Shown one piece after another: positions 41,954 through 46,479 of a DNA stretch of 46,479 bases (within the stretch, counting starts at the first letter, position 1; the number at the start of each line of letters is the position of its first letter). The position numbers were made by a program, and so were the translations under genes. The stretch comes from Allosalinactinospora lopnorensis. GTDB lineage: Bacteria; Actinomycetota; Actinomycetes; Streptosporangiales; Streptosporangiaceae. A model generated the notes under the pieces. That model did not search any database, had not been told where the DNA came from, and was given only the letters and a program-made list of their open reading frames with translations. The stretch spans positions 1 through 46,479 of the forward strand of contig NZ_LAJC01000047.1 of NCBI RefSeq assembly GCF_000981225.1. Reading direction: 5' to 3'.

Positions 41954-42739
41954 TCACACCGCCTTCGCGCTCCAGCGCTCTCCGTCGAACTCCACCTTCA
42001 GCGGAAGGCCGAACGTCTCACCGAGGTTGTCCGCGGTCATCACCTGCTCCGCCGGACCGGCGGCGACAACGCGCCCCTCCCGCATCATCAGGACGTGCGT
42101 GAAACCAGGGGGGATCTCCTCCACATGGTGCGAGACGATCACCAGCGCGGGCGCGTTGACGTTCCCTGCCAGCAGACCGAGCCGCCGCACCAGGTCCTCC
42201 CTGCCGCCCAGGTCCAAGCCCGCGGCCGGCTCGTCGAGCAGCAGCAGTTCGGGGTCGGCCATGAGCGAGCGGGCGATGAGGACACGCTTGCGCTCCCCCT
42301 CCGACAACGTCTCGTACCGCCGCTCCGCGAGATGCGCCACGCCCCAGTGGCCGAGGACCGCCCGGGCCCGGCCGTAGTCGGGGGTACCGTACTCCTCGGT
42401 GAAACTGCCCAGATAACCGTAGGAGGCGCTGATCACGAGGTCGAGCGCGGTCGACGACCCGGAAATCTGGTTCGCCACGGCGGCGCTGGCGAATCCGACA
42501 AGGGGACGGAGCTCGAAGACATCGACCTCACCGACCCGTTCGCCGAGCACCTCCACCTCGCCCGTAGTGGGGAACAGCTGCGTCGCGGCGACGCTCAGCA
42601 GCGTGGTCTTCCCCGCGCCGTTGGGGCCGATGACGGCCCACCGCTCGTCCTCCTCAACGCTCCATTCCGCTCCGTTCAGCAGGTACGCACCGTCGCGGCG
42701 CACACTGACCCCGCTCATGCGCAGCACATGCCCGTTCAT
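41954..42739 (-). CDS. ABC transporter ATP-binding protein
   Basis: 261 residues. Walker A GPNGAGKTTLL (39-49), signature LSEGERKRVLIARSL, Walker B ELLLLDEPAAGLDL, switch His in VIVSHHVEEIPPGFTH. The Q-loop region VGFASAAVANQISGSSTALD is of the type found in molybdate/iron-related ATPases such as YlmA/ModF. No permease or binding protein lies adjacent, so its partner or even a transport role is unknown. Confidence 0.88.
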   Translation of the reverse strand: MNGHVLRMSGVSVRRDGAYLLNGAEWSVEEDERWAVIGPNGAGKTTLLSVAATQLFPTTGEVEVLGERVGEVDVFELRPLVGFASAAVANQISGSSTALDLVISASYGYLGSFTEEYGTPDYGRARAVLGHWGVAHLAERRYETLSEGERKRVLIARSLMADPELLLLDEPAAGLDLGGREDLVRRLGLLAGNVNAPALVIVSHHVEEIPPGFTHVLMMREGRVVAAGPAEQVMTADNLGETFGLPLKVEFDGERWSAKAV

Positions 42740-42886
42740 TGCTCTCCTTGCCTGTTCTCTCGTCCGCGGCCGCTCACCCTCGCACCGCTGTTCCCGGTTC
42801 GACCGGCACGCCCAGATGCGAACCTACTGGACACCTTCGCCGGTTGGAGTCGCCGATTGGCCCACTCGCGGTCTTAGGCTGAACTA

Positions 42887-43663
42887 ATGTTGCGAGAACT
42901 GTCATCCGCGCCCTTGGTCACCTGGGGGAACGCCTGGCTGTCCGGGCATGCCGGGCTGGACGACGCCGTAGACGCGGTGGAGCGGCGCACGGGGCCGCAC
43001 GTCATCGCGGCCGTCGCGGATACGGAGCTGCCCTTCGAGGCCGGGGCACCGCTGCGCTCGGCGCTTGCCCGCCTGCGTTCCCTCGGACTGGCCTCGTTCC
43101 GGTTGTGCCTACCGGTCCCCGGCGATCCGCTCGGGCTGGTAGGGGGCGCGGAACTCAACACCGCGGCGATCGACGCCCGCGAGGCCGTGCTGATCCGTCT
43201 GAAGGACCGGCAGATCGGGCTGGTCCCACGCGAAGACCGGCGGGGCTCGTCCTACGTGGGGGTGGCCTGGACCCCCTACCCCGCGGCCGACGCCGCGCCG
43301 CAGCCGGTCTCCCTTTCCGAGGCCGAACAGCGGCTCAACGCCGCCATGCAGGAGTGTGCCACTCTGTTCGGCCGGGTGGACGACGTCGCGGGGTGGGGCC
43401 CGGAGGTCACCCGCGCCCTGGAGGACCTGCGCGACGCCGGACGCCAACCCACCGAGGGCCTCGCCCCGGGACATCCGCAGCGGGCCCACAGGCTGGCGGC
43501 CCAGGCCGACCGGCTGGCCGTCGTGATCCGACTCGCCTGCCGGGACGAAGGCCGCGGACTGTCCTCCTCCCAGATGGCGGCCCGGAGGGAAGCGCTGCGC
43601 ATACTCGACAGCGCCGTACGGCGCGCCCGGGTGACCTCCTACGGATCCGCCGTCGAAGGGTGA
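42887..43663 (+). CDS. Conserved actinobacterial hypothetical protein
   Basis: 258 residues, full-looking open frame from ATG 42887. TAGGCT at 42875-42880 is a possible -10 box placed for a leaderless message. Text such as GVAWTPYPAADAAPQPVSLSE and ALEDLRDAGRQPTEGLAPGH suggests two soluble alpha/beta halves. I do not recognise catalytic motifs or a named family. Divergent from the ABC ATPase. Confidence 0.65.
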   Translation: MLRELSSAPLVTWGNAWLSGHAGLDDAVDAVERRTGPHVIAAVADTELPFEAGAPLRSALARLRSLGLASFRLCLPVPGDPLGLVGGAELNTAAIDAREAVLIRLKDRQIGLVPREDRRGSSYVGVAWTPYPAADAAPQPVSLSEAEQRLNAAMQECATLFGRVDDVAGWGPEVTRALEDLRDAGRQPTEGLAPGHPQRAHRLAAQADRLAVVIRLACRDEGRGLSSSQMAARREALRILDSAVRRARVTSYGSAVEG

Positions 43664-43774
43664 CGCCGCCCCCGGCACATAGGGGTCGATCAGGGTTGCT
43701 GGCACCCCGAATCAGGGGAAGGCCAGGGTTGTCTCCGGTTCCCGCCCCATCCGCCCGGCACGAATACTTGTGCC

Positions 43775-44415
43775 ATGACCCACACAGCCAACCGGGAGAG
43801 CGGGACGGTCGGCGGCAGCTTCCGCGCTTCCGACTCAGACCGCGACCGAGTCGCCCACATCCTCTCCGACGCCTCATCGAGGGGCGCCTCACTCAGGAGG
43901 AGCACGCCGAACGCATCGACGCGGTCTACACCGCCAAGACAGTGGGCGAACTCGCACCGCTCACCGGGGATCTCCCCGACAAGGGCTCCCCGGGCGGCAC
44001 GCCCCGCACCGGACCTGCTGCTTTCTGCGCAGCGGACCGGGAACTCCTCGGGACCGGAACCGGCTTCGAAAACATCACCGCCGTCGTAGGCGTCGCCGAG
44101 CGCCAGGGGCGCTGGCTGGCCGAACCGCGCACCAACGTTTCCGCGGTAAGCGGTCATGTCACGCTGGACCTGCGTGAAGCCGTCATGGCGCAACGCGAGG
44201 TCACAGTGCAGTGCGCGCTGTTCTGCTCCGGCATGCGGCTGATCGTCCCGCCGGGTGTGCGCGTGACGAACCGGACGTCGGGAATCCTCGGCAACGTGGA
44301 TCTCCAGGGCTACACGGCCCCGGCCGACATCGGCGCCCCGACAGTCCATCTGACAGGGGTGTGCGTATTGAGCGGCGTCGATGTGCAGACCCGTCCTTCC
44401 GGACCCCGTCCGTAA
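43775..44415 (+). CDS. DUF1707/LiaF-like protein, copy 1 (frameshifted)
   Basis: N-terminal DUF1707: SFRASDSDRDRVAHILSDA, then (after the break) LIEGRLTQEEHAERIDAVYT and KTVGELAPLTGDLP. One more C in the CC pair at 43872-43873 (GCC CTC ATC) joins the two into one protein of about 213 residues. C-terminal LiaF-like beta-repeat domain: FENITAVVGVAERQGRWLAE, VTVQCALFCSGMRLIVPPGV, GVCVLSGVDVQTR. LiaF regulates the LiaRS cell-envelope stress system in Bacillus; in actinobacteria DUF1707-LiaF fusions are widespread and uncharacterised. Tandem with a better conserved paralogue. Confidence 0.8.
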
Positions 44416-44475
44416 GATTTGTAGCTGTAGCGCAGTCTCTTTTGAAGACGTGGTGAAAAGGAAGAGGGAACGACC

Positions 44476-45099
44476 ATGGAGCCCGAGCACATCCGCGCGT
44501 CCGATGCTGATCGGGACCGCATAGCGGAACGGCTCCGTGAGGCTCTCGCCGAAGGGAGGCTCGGCCCGGCCGAGTACGAGGAGCGCCTCGACGCCGTCTA
44601 CCGGGCCAAAACCGTGGGCGAACTGACCCCCGTGACCCACGGCCTTCCTACCAGTCTGGAGTCCTCCACTTCGGAGTCCGCTTCTCCTGGCCTGACGGTC
44701 TCCTCCGAGGAGGCGCGCAGACTCGCCGCGGGCAGCCAGGGCCGGGAGAATCTCGTGGCGGTGTTCGGCGGAGCCGAGCGCAAAGGCCGGTGGCTGGTCG
44801 AACCGCGCACGAACGCCTCAGTCCTCTTCGGCGGGATCGCACTGGACTTCCGCGAAGCCGTGCTCACCCAGCGGGAAGTGACCGTCCAGTGCGCCGTCAT
44901 CTTCGGCGGCATGGAGATCGTCGTGCCCCATGGTGTACGCGTAGTGAACAACACAACGGCGATCCTCGGCGGAACCAGCATGCACGGGACGGACACCGTG
45001 ACCGATCCCAACGCCCCCACCATCCGGCTCACCGGCACGTGCATGTTCGGCGGTATCGACGTCAAAGCCAAGAAGCCGGGGCGGAAGAAGAACAAGTAG
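44476..45099 (+). CDS. DUF1707/LiaF-like protein, copy 2
   Basis: 207 residues from ATG 44476 with AGGGAA upstream. DUF1707: HIRASDADRDRIAERLREAL, AEGRLGPAEYEERLDAVYRA, KTVGELTPVTHGLP. LiaF C-terminal domain: ENLVAVFGGAERKGRWLVEP, REVTVQCAVIFGGMEIVVPH, GTCMFGGIDVKAKKPG. The FGG words (FGGAER, FGGMEI, FGGIDV) that mark the LiaF repeats are intact here but partly lost in copy 1 (VGVAER, CSGMRL, LSGVDV), so copy 1 has diverged after duplication. Confidence 0.88.
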   Translation: MEPEHIRASDADRDRIAERLREALAEGRLGPAEYEERLDAVYRAKTVGELTPVTHGLPTSLESSTSESASPGLTVSSEEARRLAAGSQGRENLVAVFGGAERKGRWLVEPRTNASVLFGGIALDFREAVLTQREVTVQCAVIFGGMEIVVPHGVRVVNNTTAILGGTSMHGTDTVTDPNAPTIRLTGTCMFGGIDVKAKKPGRKKNK

Positions 45100-45211
45100 C
45101 CACTGACCAGGCATTTCGATATTCTCGAGTGACCTTTGAACGAGCTGTCGCCGCGTGTTCACCGCCCTGCCGCCAAGCTCCACGAGGTGCCCGAGTAACG
45201 TAGTTATCGCC

Positions 45212-46455
<1,244 letters not shown>

Positions 46456-46479
46456 CCCACCCACCGGCCCGTACGGGCC

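Overview
The window is a high-GC (about 70% by eye) chromosomal segment of a filamentous actinobacterium. A sortase-anchored chaplin, Scr1-type XRE/DUF397 pairs, PF04672 methyltransferases, DUF1707/LiaF-like proteins, SURF1 and a RafH-like hibernation factor all point to Actinomycetota. Family Nocardiopsaceae or a relative is my inference and not proven here. No rRNA, tRNA or CRISPR array was seen.

Layout. 0-6 kb: hibernation factor, Asp/Glu racemase-family protein, two small membrane proteins, and a channel-like protein with two NAD-binding domains. 5.5-9 kb: IS30 remnant, XRE/TPR-like regulator, and a Stf0 sulfotransferase bracketed by a 24-bp repeat made from the 3' end of the neighbouring methyltransferase gene. 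9-16.2 kb: acyl-CoA synthetase, then a convergent four-gene operon (lipoprotein binding protein, two ABC permeases, cytoplasmic GH89 alpha-N-acetylglucosaminidase). 16.5-21.5 kb: accessory block with an XhoI/PaeR7I-type restriction-modification pair, a NERD-domain fragment, three overlapping tiny genes, and a divergent XRE/DUF397 pair. 21.5-29.3 kb: response regulator, orphan DUF397, hisE-hisG, spermidine-synthase-like protein, ArsR/SRPBCC pair, MscS channel, SDR, methyltransferase. 29.5-31.4 kb: vapBC flanked by a diverged copy of the 3' end of the Smr gene next to it. 31.4-46.5 kb: SURF1, four-domain chaplin, adenosine deaminase, a ketoglutarate-semialdehyde-type aldehyde dehydrogenase divergent from a TetR gene, alpha/beta-hydrolase fold protein, HD hydrolase, TSUP permease, SPFH protein, ABC ATPase, tandem DUF1707/LiaF-like genes and serB.

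Three signals stand out. (1) Eleven genes, including hisG and serB, are each split by the apparent loss of one base, always C on the coding strand or G in a G-run. This looks like consensus-sequence indels and must be allowed for before any gene here is called broken. (2) CTCGAG, the site expected for the encoded XhoI-type system, is almost absent (three copies found by eye), which fits long-term residence of the system. (3) Two separate short cargo segments (Stf0; vapBC) sit at the 3' end of a minus-strand gene with an extra copy of that gene's 3' end on the far side. This looks like the same kind of gene-end insertion or replacement event happening twice.
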